DNA from: Halichoerus grypus
Taxonomy: Eukaryota; Chordata; Mammalia; Carnivora; Phocidae
Length of the DNA: 64,000 bases
Reading direction: 5' to 3'
Assembly: GCF_964656455.1 (NCBI RefSeq)
Contig: NC_135717.1
Coordinates: forward strand, 1,798,001 to 1,862,000
The position numbers and the translations under genes are program-made. Below, piece after piece: positions 22,480 to 33,979 of this stretch. The notes under the pieces are model-generated. The model did not search any database. It had not been told where the DNA came from and saw only the letters and a program-made list of their open reading frames with translations. Each line of letters starts with the position of its first letter. Position 1 is the first letter of the stretch.

Positions 22480-23076
22480 GAAGATATTTAACTTGCACGT
22501 CACAACATTTATCCTTTTGTATGGGAAGTTTACGGAAGTTTCGACAAACTTAGCCATGTAACCACCAGCACCGCAATCAAGATTAGAACGGTGTCATCAG
22601 CCCTAAAGCCTCCCCCTGCCCCAGTGTAGTCACCCCTCCCCCAACCCCAAGCCCCAGAAAAGCCCCAGAAAGCACTGTCGCTATAGTTTTGCCTAGTCCA
22701 GAATGTCATCTTAAGTGGAATCACGGGGTATGAGCTGTTCTGAGGTCGGCCACCTGATCGTTTGCTGGTCGAAGGAGTTTTGGGTTGTTTCCAGTTTTAG
22801 GCAATTATGAATAAGCCACTAAAAACACTCATGTGCAGCTTTTCGTGCAAATAGAAATCTTCATCTTTCTTAGGTAAACACCTAGGAGTGGGTTTGCTGG
22901 CTTGCGCGGTAGACTTATGTTTTCACTTTTTACAAAACTGCCAAACTCTTTTCCAAGGGGCCGGGCCATTTTGCCTTCCTCCCAGCCATGTAGCCCCAGT
23001 TGCTCGGCATCTTCATCAGTGCTGGGGATTGTCACATCTTAAAATTTTATTTTAACCATTCTCATAAATATTTAAA
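22480..23076 (-). mobile_element. L1 3'-region fragment, antisense
   Basis: Successive phrases 'gccatgtaaccaccagcacc', 'tcttaagtggaatcacgggg', 'gggttgtttccagttttagg', 'acacctaggagtgggtttgc' and 'tacaaaactgccaaactctt' are the reverse complement of an L1M 3' end. It continues after the CAN-SINE at 23087. Confidence 0.85.
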
Positions 23077-23086
23077 AGGGAATAAC

Positions 23087-23278
23087 TTTTTTTTTTTTAG
23101 ATTTTTATTTATTTGAGAGAGAGAATGAGATAGAGAGAACATGAGAGGGGGGAGGGTCAGAGGGAGAAGCAGACTCCCTGCGGAGCAGGGAGCCCGTTGT
23201 GGGACTCGATCCCGGGACTCCAGCATCATGACCTGAGCTGAAGGCAGTTGCCCAACCAACTGAGCCACCCAGGCGCCC
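23087..23278 (-). mobile_element. CAN-SINE inserted in antisense L1
   Basis: A perfect 10-bp target duplication AGGGAATAAC flanks it (23077-23086 and 23279-23288). It has a T-rich tail at the left, a GA-rich body, 'gcggagcagggagcccgttg', and the head ending 'gagccacccaggcgccc'. Confidence 0.96.
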
Positions 23279-23322
23279 AGGGAATAACATTTTAAAACGG
23301 TTTATTATTATATAGTTTTTGA

Positions 23323-23715
23323 TAAATACTTATGGGCTAAATTGTGTCCTCACCAAAGAAGGACATGTTGGAGTACTAACTGCTAGAACCTCAAACGTGA
23401 CCTTATTTGAAGATAGGACCTTGAAGAAGGAAATCAAGTTAAAATGAGGTCATTAGGGTGGGCCCTCATCCAGTGTGACTGTGCCCTTACAAAAGAGGAA
23501 GTGTGGACACAGAGACAGAGGGAAGTAATGTGAAGAGACACAGAGAGGATGGCCAAGAAGCCCAAGAGAGAGGCCTGGGACAGACTGCCCCTCGCAGCCT
23601 CAGAAGGAAGCAGCCCCTCCGACTTCCAGCCTCCAGAACTGAGAGAGATTCGATGTCTGGGGATTAAGCCTCCTGGCCTGTGGTGCTTTGTTTTGACAGC
23701 CTGAGCAAATTAAGA
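23323..23715 (+). mobile_element. MLT1-type MaLR LTR
   Basis: 'atgggctaaattgtgtcctc', 'gaccttatttgaagatagga', 'gtcattagggtgggccctca', 'gaagagacacagagaggatg' and 'cttccagcctccagaactga' occur in the order of MLT1 LTRs. Confidence 0.85.
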
Positions 23716-23838
23716 CATATACAAAACAAAACAGGTGAAATAAATATCTTAAATTTTGAATCCTGCTAGTAAAATGACCTATCCATCACCCACCATTAAC
23801 TTAAGAACTAGAATGTAACCACTACCTTCTCATCTCCC

Positions 23839-24165
23839 TGTGTGCACCTGCCCCATGTGCACCTGCCCCTGTGCCATCCCGCCCTGTGTGCACCTGCCCC
23901 GTGCCATCCCGCCCTGTATGCCCCTGCCCCATGCCATCCTGGGAGCCCTGTGCCATCCCGCCCTGTATGCCCCTGCCCCATGCCATCCTGGGAGCCCTGT
24001 GCCATCCCGCCCTGTGTGCACCTGCCCCATGCCATCCTGGGAGCCCTGTGCCATCCCGCCCTGTGTGCACCTGCCCCATGCCATCCCACCCTGTATGCCC
24101 CTGCCCCGTGCCATCCTGGGAGCCCTGTGCCATCCCGCCCTGTGTGCACCTGCCCCCTGCCAGCG
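23839..24165. repeat. Composite minisatellite (30-bp and 49-bp units)
   Basis: A 49-bp unit beginning 'ccctgtgccatcccgccctg' starts at 23946, 23995 and 24044 and again at 24123, one 30-bp subunit further on. The 30-bp subunits combine 'gccatcccgccctgt' with 'gcacctgcccc'. All frames stay open through the array, which explains the long repetitive ORFs seen on both strands. Confidence 0.9.
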
Positions 24166-24564
24166 CTGCCTGCCTGCTGGAGAGGACCTCTTCCCAGGGA
24201 GTGGAATGAAGGGGACTTAGGGAAACTGGAGGCTGTGGAGAGAGACCTGCTGCTTTGATGTGTTAGCTGAGGAGGTGATAGCTGGAGGGGCTGAAGGGTA
24301 CTGTTTTCTTGTTTTTAAGCTGGGAGAGGCCTGACGGCGGTTAACAGCAACACGACGATCCAATGGAAAGGAGCAGCTGGTGGACTTTGTTAGCTCTCTC
24401 CCCCGCTAGAAGAGAGGCTCCGGGGGGGCAGGGCCTTGCTGTGTCTCAGGACCCAGCAGGTGGGGACTCCGTGCTGACTGGCCGCTGGGCAAGGAGTGAG
24501 GACAGAGCCTCCCCTCGGAAGGCAGGCCGCGGTCCCCAGCGAGGAACCGCAGGAACCCTCACGG

Positions 24565-24682
24565 ACTGGAAAAGTCTGTGGATGGCTGGCGGAGATGGCT
24601 GCACAAATGTGAACGTGCGTGCAACACGGTTATGTGGCGAATTTCGTCATATGCGTATTTTACCCCCATTGAAGAAAACCCA
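24565..24682 (+). mobile_element. L1 3'-terminal fragment, sense
   Basis: 'ggatggctggcggagatggc', 'cacggttatgtggcgaattt' and 'tatgcgtattttacccccat' correspond to the terminal part of an L1 3' end. It lies directly upstream of the CpG island. Confidence 0.6.
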
Positions 24683-25139
24683 AGGGTCATCTCGCGGAGC
24701 GCTTGGCGACCTGCCTGCAAGGTGAAGGCACCACCCTCCGGACGGACCTGGGACAACCTCGGAGCGGTTTGGTCACCCGCCCCAGGCCCCGGCCGAGGAG
24801 CGTCGCGATCCTCTGCTAGCGGTCGGGGGGTCGCGAACGAGCGGCGCAAACAGCAGGCGCTCCGTAAGCGCAGGTTAGCGGGACCGCGCCGGGCTCCAAG
24901 CCGCGTCCCGCGCACGCCTCGCGGCAGAGCCGCTGGAGGCGGAGCCAACGCCGCGGCCCGCAGAACTGGATTGGCAGCTGGGGAAGGGGGCGGGCTGCCG
25001 GTGCCGGGGGGCGGGGCCGATCGCGGGTCGTAAATACGGCGCCACATGGCACTGGTTGGGGAGGGCGGGGTGCGGAGGGCGCAGGCGCGTTGAGGGCGGG
25101 CGCCCCTCGGCCTCCGTGGCCCCTCCGTGGGCCGCGATT

Positions 25140-25149
25140 TCTCGCGAGA
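25140..25149. promoter_or_regulatory. TCTCGCGAGA core promoter element
   Basis: A perfect copy of this 10-bp palindrome, known as an activating element of TATA-less CpG-island promoters and as a Kaiso (ZBTB33) site, lies about 110 bases upstream of the inferred exon 1 donor. Confidence 0.7.
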
Positions 25150-25259
25150 CGTGAAGCGGGAGGCGGGGCTCCGGGCTCCGGGGGCGGGGCCGGCGGAGGA
25201 GGGGCGGCCTCGGGAGGGTCGGCGGACGGCGAGGCGGCGGCGGCGGCGGCGGCGACGAG
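25150..25259 (+). other. CHST12: CHST12 non-coding exon 1 (3' portion; start unknown)
   Basis: The donor 'gcgacgag|gtgagg' ends a (GGC)-rich stretch and is followed by two further in-register gtgag copies (gt at 25260, 25265, 25270). No ATG in good context precedes it. The left boundary is set only by the position of the core promoter element and is approximate. Confidence 0.5.
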
Positions 25260-26779
25260 GTGAGGTGAGGTGAGCGGAGGCGCGCGAAGCGCGGGCGGTG
25301 AGGCGGCGTGCGGGACGGGGCGGCGGGCGGGTCCGGTTCCCGCCCTCAGCCCGCCGGCAGGTCCGCGGCGGCCCCGGGCCGAGCTCCCGTGCCGGCCGCT
25401 GTGTGACCTTGGCCCGGCTCGCACCCTCTCTGAGCGCCGGAGGGCGGCGGCGGCGGTGGGGCGCCCCGCAGGCGCACTCCCGGTCCCCTTGTGGGCGCCG
25501 CGGGAGCGTGCACGCCAGCTCGTTGGTGCTCGGAGCCGGGCCCCACGCCGCAGTGCTCCGAGGGCCGTGCGCTGGGACCCGGGCCCGGCGGGCGCCCCCC
25601 CCACCCCACCGCCGCGCTCCTGGGGGGCTGCGGGCACCTCCCGCCGGCCTGCGCTGCGCGGCCCCGCCCCGGGGGACCCCAGGGCGGCCGCTGCGGGGCC
25701 GCGAGGCCTGAGGGGTACCCCTCCAGGGAGCCTCTGCTCAGAAGAGCAGGGTGCTTCTCCCGCGCACGGAAGCGCGTGCGCTGGCCACTGACACGGGGAC
25801 CTCATCTCCGCCGGGCTCCTGGCGCGGGCATCCTGGCGGGCCGTCGGCGCAAGCCAAGCTTCCGCCGGCGCGGAGCACAGCAAGCCACAGTGTGTCCGCG
25901 ACTTATTAAATTATTTACCCTGTGCTCGCACTCGGACCGGCCCGGGAGGCCCGGGATGAACGGGGCATGCGGACGCCCCTCTCAGGGTGCTGCCCCCCAA
26001 AGTGTAGGTGCGGGCGGCGGGGAGCCGGCTCAGCGCCTGCGCAGGACACAGGCAGCCCTGTCTCCGGGAGCACCTGGCGTGGGGCGTGTGGGTCGGGGCT
26101 GCGGTCTTGGGGGAGAAGGAGAGCGCACGGGGATGTCAGGACATGGTTTTAAATGGCAGTGGAGTTGAATACACTGTGTGGGATGAAGGTGTCACCAGGG
26201 CGGGTTTGGTACACTTGCGCGTTGCGGTCTGCGCCCCGCGTAGCGTTAGCCCGCACCTGGCACCTGGCTACGGGAAGGCGGCGCTCCTGCGGGTGGAACG
26301 CCTCTGCGTGGAATTGCTCGGTGGTTCGTTGTCTTGCTAAGTAGTTTGCAGGACTTCGGGTTGGTGTTTGCAGGCCCGCGGTACTGCTCGCTGTTCTGCG
26401 TGCGGGCTTCCTCAGCTCAGCGAGCACTGAGCCTCTCACTTGCAAGATGTCAAGTTGGGCTAGCTGCCGGTGATGAGGTTAGGCTGACTAATACAGCACG
26501 ACTGGTGCATCTAGGCAATTATTTACAAAGTGTGAAGACGGGGGAAGAGTGAAGTTTATTTCCTGCTGTTGGAGTTTCCCATGGCGGAGATGTCGGATGA
26601 ATTTGGGGGACTTGAAGGAGGAGCGAAGGTTGGAGAGAACGTTCCAGGTGGAGGCAGCAGGGCGTATGGAGACATGGAAGGGAATGGGGTGTTTGGGGGG
26701 GCAGCAAGTCCCTGGATTCATTGCGAGAGGGGGTTTGGGAATTGGGGTGGAAGCTAAGGTTTCTTATCAAAGGGCGCTG

Positions 26780-27400
26780 AATGCTGTTCTAGAGTTTGGG
26801 CTGCTCTCCTGATCTTCAGTGAGGGGTGGTCAAGGTTTTGGGTGGGATGTGATAGGTCCATGTTTAAGAAAAGTAGCACTAGGGACAACAGGGAAAGCGG
26901 GTTCAGGGTGTGGGGAGCTGGAGACTGAATTGGGTGCCGTTGTAGGGGGAATGGCTTCAGGACGGAAGCCGGGAGAGTGGTGGGGGTCATCAGATTAGAG
27001 CAAGTAAGAGAACCCACAGCATGTGGCGCTCTGTGGGGTGTGGTGAAGGGGAAAGAAAAAACGCTAGAGTAATCAAGGTTTCTGACTCGGCTGCTTGAAG
27101 GACAGAGCTGGCGCCTGTGATGAAAAGTGCTAGAGTGGATGTGGGTTTTAGGCTTGCAGAATTCATGGTGTTTGTGGGCCATCCTGGATGAGACACCCTC
27201 TCATAGAGTGTCTGGGGCAGAAGCCTGGGGAATACTAGCCAGGAAGGGATAGGTGCTGGAAGAGAAGTGCGTCTGATGGGCCTGCAGTTTATGGCCATGA
27301 CTGCGTATTAGCACAGCTGGGGGTGATTGTCTTCTAGAAAGGTCTCCAGGCTCAAGTGTGGCTGTGGAGGAGAGACCAGTTAATGATACTGCTGAAGCAG
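26780..27400 (+). repeat. Family B old interspersed repeat (probable)
   Basis: Purine-rich text such as 'agtaatcaaggtttctgact', 'agtgctagagtggatgtggg' and 'aagcctggggaatactagcc' follows the style and order of the long old repeat also present at 30.03-30.65 kb. Boundaries are uncertain. Confidence 0.4.
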
Positions 27401-28139
27401 ATGCAGCCAGTTTTTCATTTAAAAAAACCACAACTTAACATCTTACTTTCGATTTTTTAATTGTCTCTTTCTCTTCAGAAGCTAGCCGTTGGTTTCACAC
27501 CTACTTAGTGTGTGTGTGGCTGCGGCCAGGGCTGCTGGTTCTTCAGCCACTTGCCAGTAGATGGGCCTCATGATAGCTGACACAGCAGCTCTGTCCTTCC
27601 TGCAGTTAATCAAGGTGGCGGTTTCTGTAACTGTTTAGAGGACTTGACAAATATTTCAGAGAGGAGCGGGAAATACCAGGCATAGTTGGGTAGGGGGAGA
27701 GGGGCGACTGCTACGCCTAACACAGGGAGATGCGGTGAGTGGGGTTGGTGGCTCCCAGAACACCACCGGCCGGCACTCAGGCAGGGGAGTGGAAGAGTCT
27801 GGGGAGTGTGAGTAGCTCAAAAGAAAGGACCTAAAAATAGTGACACCAGGAGGTCCCCAGTAAGGAGGCTCAGGTGGATCCCTCACTAATAAAGCTCATA
27901 ATTCACAACCTCCCCCCACGGTTCAAAGCTTCCAAGTTCTTTCGGTGCCCTGCCTCTTAAATAGGAACAGATAACCAAGGACATGTGAAGACATCTCTAA
28001 TTCGGAAGGTGAAGACCCTAGCGCACACTTGTGGGCCGTGGAGGGTGTGCAGGAGGAGGACTGAACAAGCCGACCGTCGCTGACATGCACACGCAGAGAA
28101 GACGAACCACTGCATGCGAGAGACAAGAGCGGGCTGCTC

Positions 28140-29300
28140 TATAAAAAAAAAAAAAAAAAAGTGGAATACTTGAAGAACCAAAAAGAGAACTCTTTGGATA
28201 TAAAAAAACATAATGGCAGAAATAAAAAGCCCAGTTGGTGGGTGAAAGATACAGTTGAGGAGCTGGGGAAGATGAACCTAAAAGCAAAGATGGGAGGTGA
28301 GAGAAAAAAGAAAAGGGAAAGATCAGATCAGGAGGCTGACAGCTGAATATTCCGTTTCAGTAAGAAAGAAAATAGGACGAGGCCGTCCACAAAATAATGC
28401 AAGAGAATTTCCTAGAATCAAAACTTTGTGTGGAAGGGGCCTCCCAGGCGGCCAGCTCTGTGGGTGAGAAGGCAGGTGTCCTTCGCTCTCCCTGTCTGCT
28501 CAGCTCCCAGTGTGGGTCCTCGCAGTGTGGGGAGCAGGTGTGCACAATGAGGGATGCCGAGTTTCCACAGTAACGAGTGAGAGTTTGGGAAACAAGGGAT
28601 TTATTTGGAAATGCCTGTGAGGCCATTGGTTTCAGAATTTGGGTAGTGAGAGTGCGGTTGGAGAGAGACGTGCACACCCACTCCATGGCACGTTGTTGTG
28701 AAATCTCAGAACTCTGGGACAAGGAAGATTATGCTAGCTTCTAGAAAAAGAATAAAAGCAGGCCACCAGCAGGTCATCACAGAACAGAGCAGAACGCCTT
28801 GGGGACCTGTCCATAGCACCACTGGAAGGTGGAAAGCAAGAGAGCATGGCTTTCAGAATTCCGAAGGAAACTATCTTCCACCTCGAACTCTATACTCAGG
28901 CAAAGGAGGGTAGAATAAAGATATTTTCAGACATGCTCCAAAAGTTCACATCCCATGTACTTTAAGGAAACGACTGACAGACATGCTCTACCGAAATGAG
29001 GTGGTGAGTCTGGAAGGACAGAGCCGGAGGAGATGGGGTTTTCCTGAGAGGAGGTAGGGAGGCCAGTGTGCTCACCTGTCTGGGGCAGATCCCCCTGGGG
29101 AGAGTTCTCGGGGAAGGTGAACTTGACAGGGCACCTGATGCGCTGGGACATCTGGAGAGGAGATGTAGACAGCTGGCCAGCCTGGGGCTGGATTAGTGAT
29201 GAGTCCATGGAACACAAAGCAAATGAGAGCACAAGACTGTTATTAGCTCCAGGGAAAATAGACCATTGTGCAGGAAAAGAGAAATAATTACGGTGTACCG
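28140..29300 (+). repeat. Unassigned old repeat, possibly L1/HAL1-derived
   Basis: After an 18-base A run (28143-28160) come 'gaactctatactcaggcaaa', 'agggtagaataaagatattt', 'tcagacatgctccaaaagtt' and 'caagactgttattagctcca', phrases that recur in old mammalian repeats. The assignment is from recollection of text style only. Confidence 0.35.
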
Positions 29301-30029
29301 CAAGGCTCGGCTGTGAACAGCCTTTGCACGATGATGATAATTGATGTAAACATTGAATATTGCTCTAATTGAAACGATGATGCGCCTGTCGGGAGACGGT
29401 GTGGGGTTGAGCGGGGCATGGGTATGTGAGGGCCCGGGGGAGGGAGGAGACACTGTGCTTCCACCTGCCCCGAGGGGAGGCCCCTCCCTGAAGCCAATCC
29501 AGTGGTGGCTCAGGAGCCTGCTCCTCAGAGCTGGCGGGGAGCACCCAAGATTCGGCCAGCAGGGTGGAGGTGGATGACGGGGAACGGACAGGGGCTGCTG
29601 TGGTTTGTGGTAAACTCCCTAGCACGATTTCATCCTTTAACAGATACACGTGTGTGCCTAACGTTGGTAAAGATAGACAGTCACGCTGCGCTCCCGGCTC
29701 TACTGGATGAGGAGGCCCGAATCTCGCCCATGCTGGGTGCTGGGCTTGCTCACTTCATGGGCCCTTTTCCTCATCCCAGAGAGTTGACTTGTTCTTCATT
29801 TCCTCTTCATTGTTGTCATTGTTCTCTGTATCCTGTCTCCTGGCTTTCTTGTGGGTGCTGCTTTCTTGAGCTATTTTATTTTTCTTTTAACTTATTATAA
29901 AGGGATTTTAAAGCATATTGAAAAGTAGAAAGAGCACTATTGTGAACTCTTCATTCCCTGTCACCGCATTTCAGAAATTATAAAATCAGAGTCAGTTGTG
30001 TTTATCTGTTTTCTGTTAGCCTAACAGCT

Positions 30030-30650
30030 CTTTACTGAGTACCTTCTAAGCCTTGAGGCCACCTGCCTCCTCAAGTTTATATTTTAGTGCAGACAGTGAG
30101 CAAGTAAGCCCAAGCACGTGCAATATTGGGGGTGATGACACATGCCGCAGAGACACAGCAGGTCTGGATGATGGGGAGTGCAGGGTGGGGTGTGACCAGG
30201 GCCGGCCTCGCCGATGAGGTGAGCTCTGAGCAGAGATCAGGAGCAAGTGCAGGGTTGAGCCACCGGATTCCCCAGGTGTGCACGTCTAGGCAGAGGAGAG
30301 TGGATGTGGGCCAGGCAGTGGGAGTCGAGGAATAGCAAGGAGGCCACTGCGGCTGGAGTGGGGCCACTGAGGGGGCAGTGGAAGAGATGAGAGTGAGGGG
30401 TCCCATCAGGTAGGACTGTAAGGACTGGAAATGGGAAGCTGTCAGACTCCAGTGATTGGAGGGTTTTGAGCAGAGGAGTGGCATGGTCTGACTTGTCACG
30501 GAATAACCACGGCTGCTGTGTTGAACGTGGGTTGTATGGGCTCGAGCGCAGAGAACAGGTTGGAGACATCTGCAGTCATGCAGGTGAGAGCTGAGGCCAG
30601 CTGGACCAGGGTGCAGGGGCCAGGTGGGCACTAGAGGGACTGGAGGAGGC
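30030..30650 (+). repeat. Family B old interspersed repeat
   Basis: 'tactgagtaccttctaagcc', 'caggcagtgggagtcgagga', 'ggagggttttgagcagagga' and 'gtggcatggtctgacttgtc' are in consistent order with a long old mammalian repeat. Confidence 0.6.
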
Positions 30651-31589
30651 TAGAGTCTGGTTATATTTCGGAGGTAAAGTTCCAGGCAGGTTCTTAAACT
30701 AATTGTGGTGAAATTTATCATCATTTTTTCCCTTGAAATAATTTATTTGAATTATCTTAACTCTGAGAAATGAGTGCTCACTTGGACTCCAGAGTCAAAT
30801 ACCATGCAGGAAATACTTGAGTCTTGTGAGGAAGGTAGAAGGTGCAAGAGATACGATCCCTGTCTTCTAAGAACTTGAGGTTTGGGAATACGGGACTGGC
30901 ATGTGCGCCCTAAGAGCCTGTCTACATGGAGGTATCACTGGGGCTTAGGGACCAGGGGCCAAGAGACCAGTGTGAGCAGATAGCCCTCCGTGCCCTGAGT
31001 CCAGCTCCGGGGGAAGTTACTTTACTTCAAAGGCCAACTTTGGGTTCAATTTTCATTCAGGTCTCCTGCCTTCCGCCTCCCTGAAACCTTCTGTTTCATC
31101 AATGTGACCATTTATTACTTCTTTTTATGTGGATACCCTGTCAGATGTAGTTCTCAGGCTTAACGGAATACAAACAGATGAACCCCAGTGCTGGTGGCGT
31201 CAGGTGAAAATATGTTTTATCGTGGGGGTTTTAATCCAGCTCCAAAGAGCAGACACAGTGCAGAGAGTAAATGTTGAGACCACTCGCAAGACTTTCCAAA
31301 TTTCTGTTGACTACAGTGATGGGAACTGCAGTGCTTTCTTTGCTTTATATAATGTGTTTGCAAAGCTGAAAAAGAAGTGGGTAGTTTCTGGTCTTTTTGC
31401 CCGTCTCATAAATAAATAAAACTGGAAACATTCTTGGACTTCTTAATGAAGTCTGTCACTTAATTTAATGCTCAGAAGTTGGTTATTTGCACAAGAAGAA
31501 GCAAATTCTCTCAGAAATAATAAAAATTTGAGTGTCTACCAAAACCCAACCAGTTGTGTATGGAGTATCTATTGTGGAGGCTGCTGGGG

Positions 31590-31790
31590 GTAGTGGTTGG
31601 GAAGGTGGGGTCTTAAACCAGCTGCCTGGGCTCAAATGCCGGCTCTCAATAGGTGCTAGCTCTGTGGACTTGGGCAAGTTGCCTGAATGTTTTACCCCAA
31701 TTTTATCACAATTAGTATGAAGATTAAATAAATTAATATACGTAAGACCTCACGATATCACTTTTGAAAACATAGTAGCCATTGTTGTAA
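31590..31790 (+). repeat. MIR SINE
   Basis: 'gctcaaatgccggctctcaa', 'tctgtggacttgggcaagtt' and 'tatgaagattaaataaatta' match the MIR core and tail in order. Confidence 0.85.
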
Positions 31791-32279
31791 TTATGATAAA
31801 ATCAGTTGAAAGAGTAGAGACTTCTTGGCTGATAATCGACTATTGGTAGAAACTATGAGTAATAAAAAAAAATAACATTATATTAATAGAATACAAATAT
31901 TTGAGGGCCCGATAAAGATGGGAAAATAAATAAGGCCAGTGGCCTAGTCCAAAGAGAGTGGCTTAATATTTTACAGAATAGTTCATATGTTATCATGTTC
32001 ATATTCTCAGTAGCTCTGGTTAGCAGAAGGACCTCGGTCGGTGTTTTGTGGGCAAGGAGCTGAGACTCAGACTTGAGGTGATGTCTCAGGCCACTCAGCA
32101 GAGACTGGACTGGGCCCCAGAACACCTTCCCTCTTCCTCCTGACCTGTAAATGTCTGTAGGACTTCCGGGGCTGGTGTTTTCATCCTGTATTGTGGAAAC
32201 TGGTGAAGGCTAGTTCATGGTGTTCATGTTGGAAAGGTTTAGCTTCTGGAGATGGACTTAATAAGGCTGCTGACATTTT

Positions 32280-33726
32280 TTTTCTTGAAATAAAATATAT
32301 TGAGGCATAATTTACACACAGTAAAATGCATACATTTTAAGTGTACAGTTTGACAAATGTGGGCAAATATGCCCCCCTGTGTAACTACCACTGCCGTCAA
32401 TACAGTAGGACATCTCCATTGCCCAGTTTCCTCCTGTCCCTTGACACGCTATGATTTTTGTCCCTGTTTTTGCCTTTTGAAAACTTCCTGTAAGTGAAAT
32501 CACGTGGAATGTACTCTTCTGTGTCTGGGTTCTTTTGTTCAGCGTAATATCCGAGAGATTCATCCGTGTCGTTGCATGTAGTGTTTCATGAATCAGTGGC
32601 TCATTCTCCTTTATTTCTGGGTAGTTTTCCACTGAACGAGTCCACCACACTTTGTGTATTCATTCACTTGTTGAAGGACCTCTGGGTTGTTTTCAGTTTG
32701 TAGCTGTTTTGGACAAAGCTGCAATGAGCATTCTTGTACACATCTTCGTGCGGACATTTACTGCATTCATGGATCAGGTCTGTGGTGCAGTTTATCTAAA
32801 GGCAGCACCACACCCAAGGTCATCTAGGGTCTCTCCTGTGATCTTCTAGGAGTTTTATAGTTTTGCAGTGTACCTTTAGGTCCGTGCTCCACTTGGAGTT
32901 AATTTTTGTGAAGGCTGTAAGGTCTGTGTCATCCTTTACGTGTTTATTTATCTTTGCCTGTGGATGTCCAGTTGTCCAGCACTCGTAACTGAGGCAGGCT
33001 GTCTTTGCTCCATTGGGTTGCTTTTGCTGCGGATCAGCTGACTCTATTTATGGGGGTCTGTTTCTGGGCTCTCTGTTCTTTTCCATGGATCTTTTTCTCT
33101 GTTCTCTTCCAATACCACATACTCTTGATTACTGTGGCTTTATGGTAAGTCTTGAGGTCGGGTAGTCAGTCCTCCAACTTTGTTGTTCTTTAGTATTGTG
33201 TTGTCTATTCTGGGTCTTTTCCCTCACATATAAACTTTAGAAACTGTTGATAATAACAAAATAACTTCCTGGGATTTTGGTTGGGATTGCATTGAATCTA
33301 TAGATTAAGTTGGGAAGAACTGATACCTTGGCAAACGTTGAGTCTTTCTGTTCACACACAGGGAATATCTCTCCATACATATTATATGTATTTTGTCAGA
33401 TTTATACCTAAATATTTTATTTTGGGGAGTTCTAATATAAATGGAATTGTGTATTTAATTTCCAATTCCACCTGTTCATTGCTGATATACAGGAAACTAG
33501 TTGACTTTTGTGTATTTGTATTCTGCAAACCTGCTGTATCGCTTGAGCCCTTAAGATTTTGTAAGTGAAAAATCATCAGTAACCTAAGATTTGTATATCA
33601 TATTTTGATGATCAGTTTGGTTGGTCTTTAAATACAGTCCCTAGGCATTATTGTAGTGTATCTACTTTTATGGTTCTTGTAGAACCTTCTAGGAACTGAA
33701 AAATCTGCTTGATGTTTTTTAATACT
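32280..33726 (-). mobile_element. L1 fragment, antisense, about 1.4 kb
   Basis: The text reads as reverse-complement L1 3' UTR and ORF2 end: 'gaggcataatttacacacag', 'cctgtaagtgaaatcacgtg', 'gggttgttttcagtttgtag', 'ctttgcctgtggatgtccag', 'gattgcattgaatctataga' and 'tttatacctaaatattttat'. Multiple stops; inactive. A CAN-SINE ends it at the right. Confidence 0.85.
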
Positions 33727-33743
33727 AACTTTTCTGACTTTTA

Positions 33744-33948
33744 TTTTTTATTTATTTATTTTTAAAGATTTTATTTATTTATTTGACAGAGAGAGAGCAC
33801 AAGCAGGCAGAGTGGCAGGCAGAGGCAGAGGGAGAAACAGGCTCTCCGCTGAGCAGGGAGCCGGATGTGGGGCTCGATCCCAAGACCCCAGGATCATGAC
33901 CCGAGCCGAAAGCAGCCGCTTAACGGACTGAGCCACCCAGGCGCCCCA
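33744..33948 (-). mobile_element. CAN-SINE with 17-bp target duplication
   Basis: Perfect duplicate 'aacttttctgactttta' at 33727-33743 and 33949-33965. The body has the 'gcaggcagagtggcaggcag' variant, a subtype common in arctoid carnivores. The perfect duplication and A/T-rich tail suggest a fairly young insertion. Confidence 0.96.
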
Positions 33949-33979
33949 AACTTTTCTGACTTTTAAAAAGTCTTACCAT

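Larger units (their letters stand above)
12925..24690. other. Region between the unrecognised gene and the CHST12 CpG island
   Basis: Beyond the listed repeats I see no recognisable exon. The true 3' exon and polyadenylation site of the left-hand gene should lie here or have been missed; the clear AATAAA at 19537-19542 belongs to an LTR. Short GC-rich open frames on both strands look like base-composition effects. Confidence 0.5.
24690..26130. promoter_or_regulatory. CHST12: CpG island, inferred CHST12 promoter
   Basis: The segment is very rich in CpG and G+C, with several GC boxes (for example near 25008-25018 and 25180-25190), an inverted CCAAT box (attgg, 24970-24974), a TCTCGCGAGA palindrome (25140-25149) and an NRF1-like site (around 25078-25088). 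A strong splice donor at 25260 follows. CHST12 in human has a non-coding first exon in a CpG island and a long first intron before the single coding exon; the arrangement here, 19 kb upstream of the coding exon on the same strand, fits. The transcription start cannot be fixed from sequence. Confidence 0.75.

Noticed and set aside
23808..24258. Repetitive Cys/Pro- or Gly/His-rich ORFs on both strands
   Set aside because: They arise from the 30/49-bp minisatellite.
26569..26757. Small ORF starting MEFPMAEMSDEFGG just past the CpG island
   Set aside because: The start resembles a coding start, but the frame soon becomes Gly-rich and runs into family B-like purine-rich repeat; no splice donor supports it.
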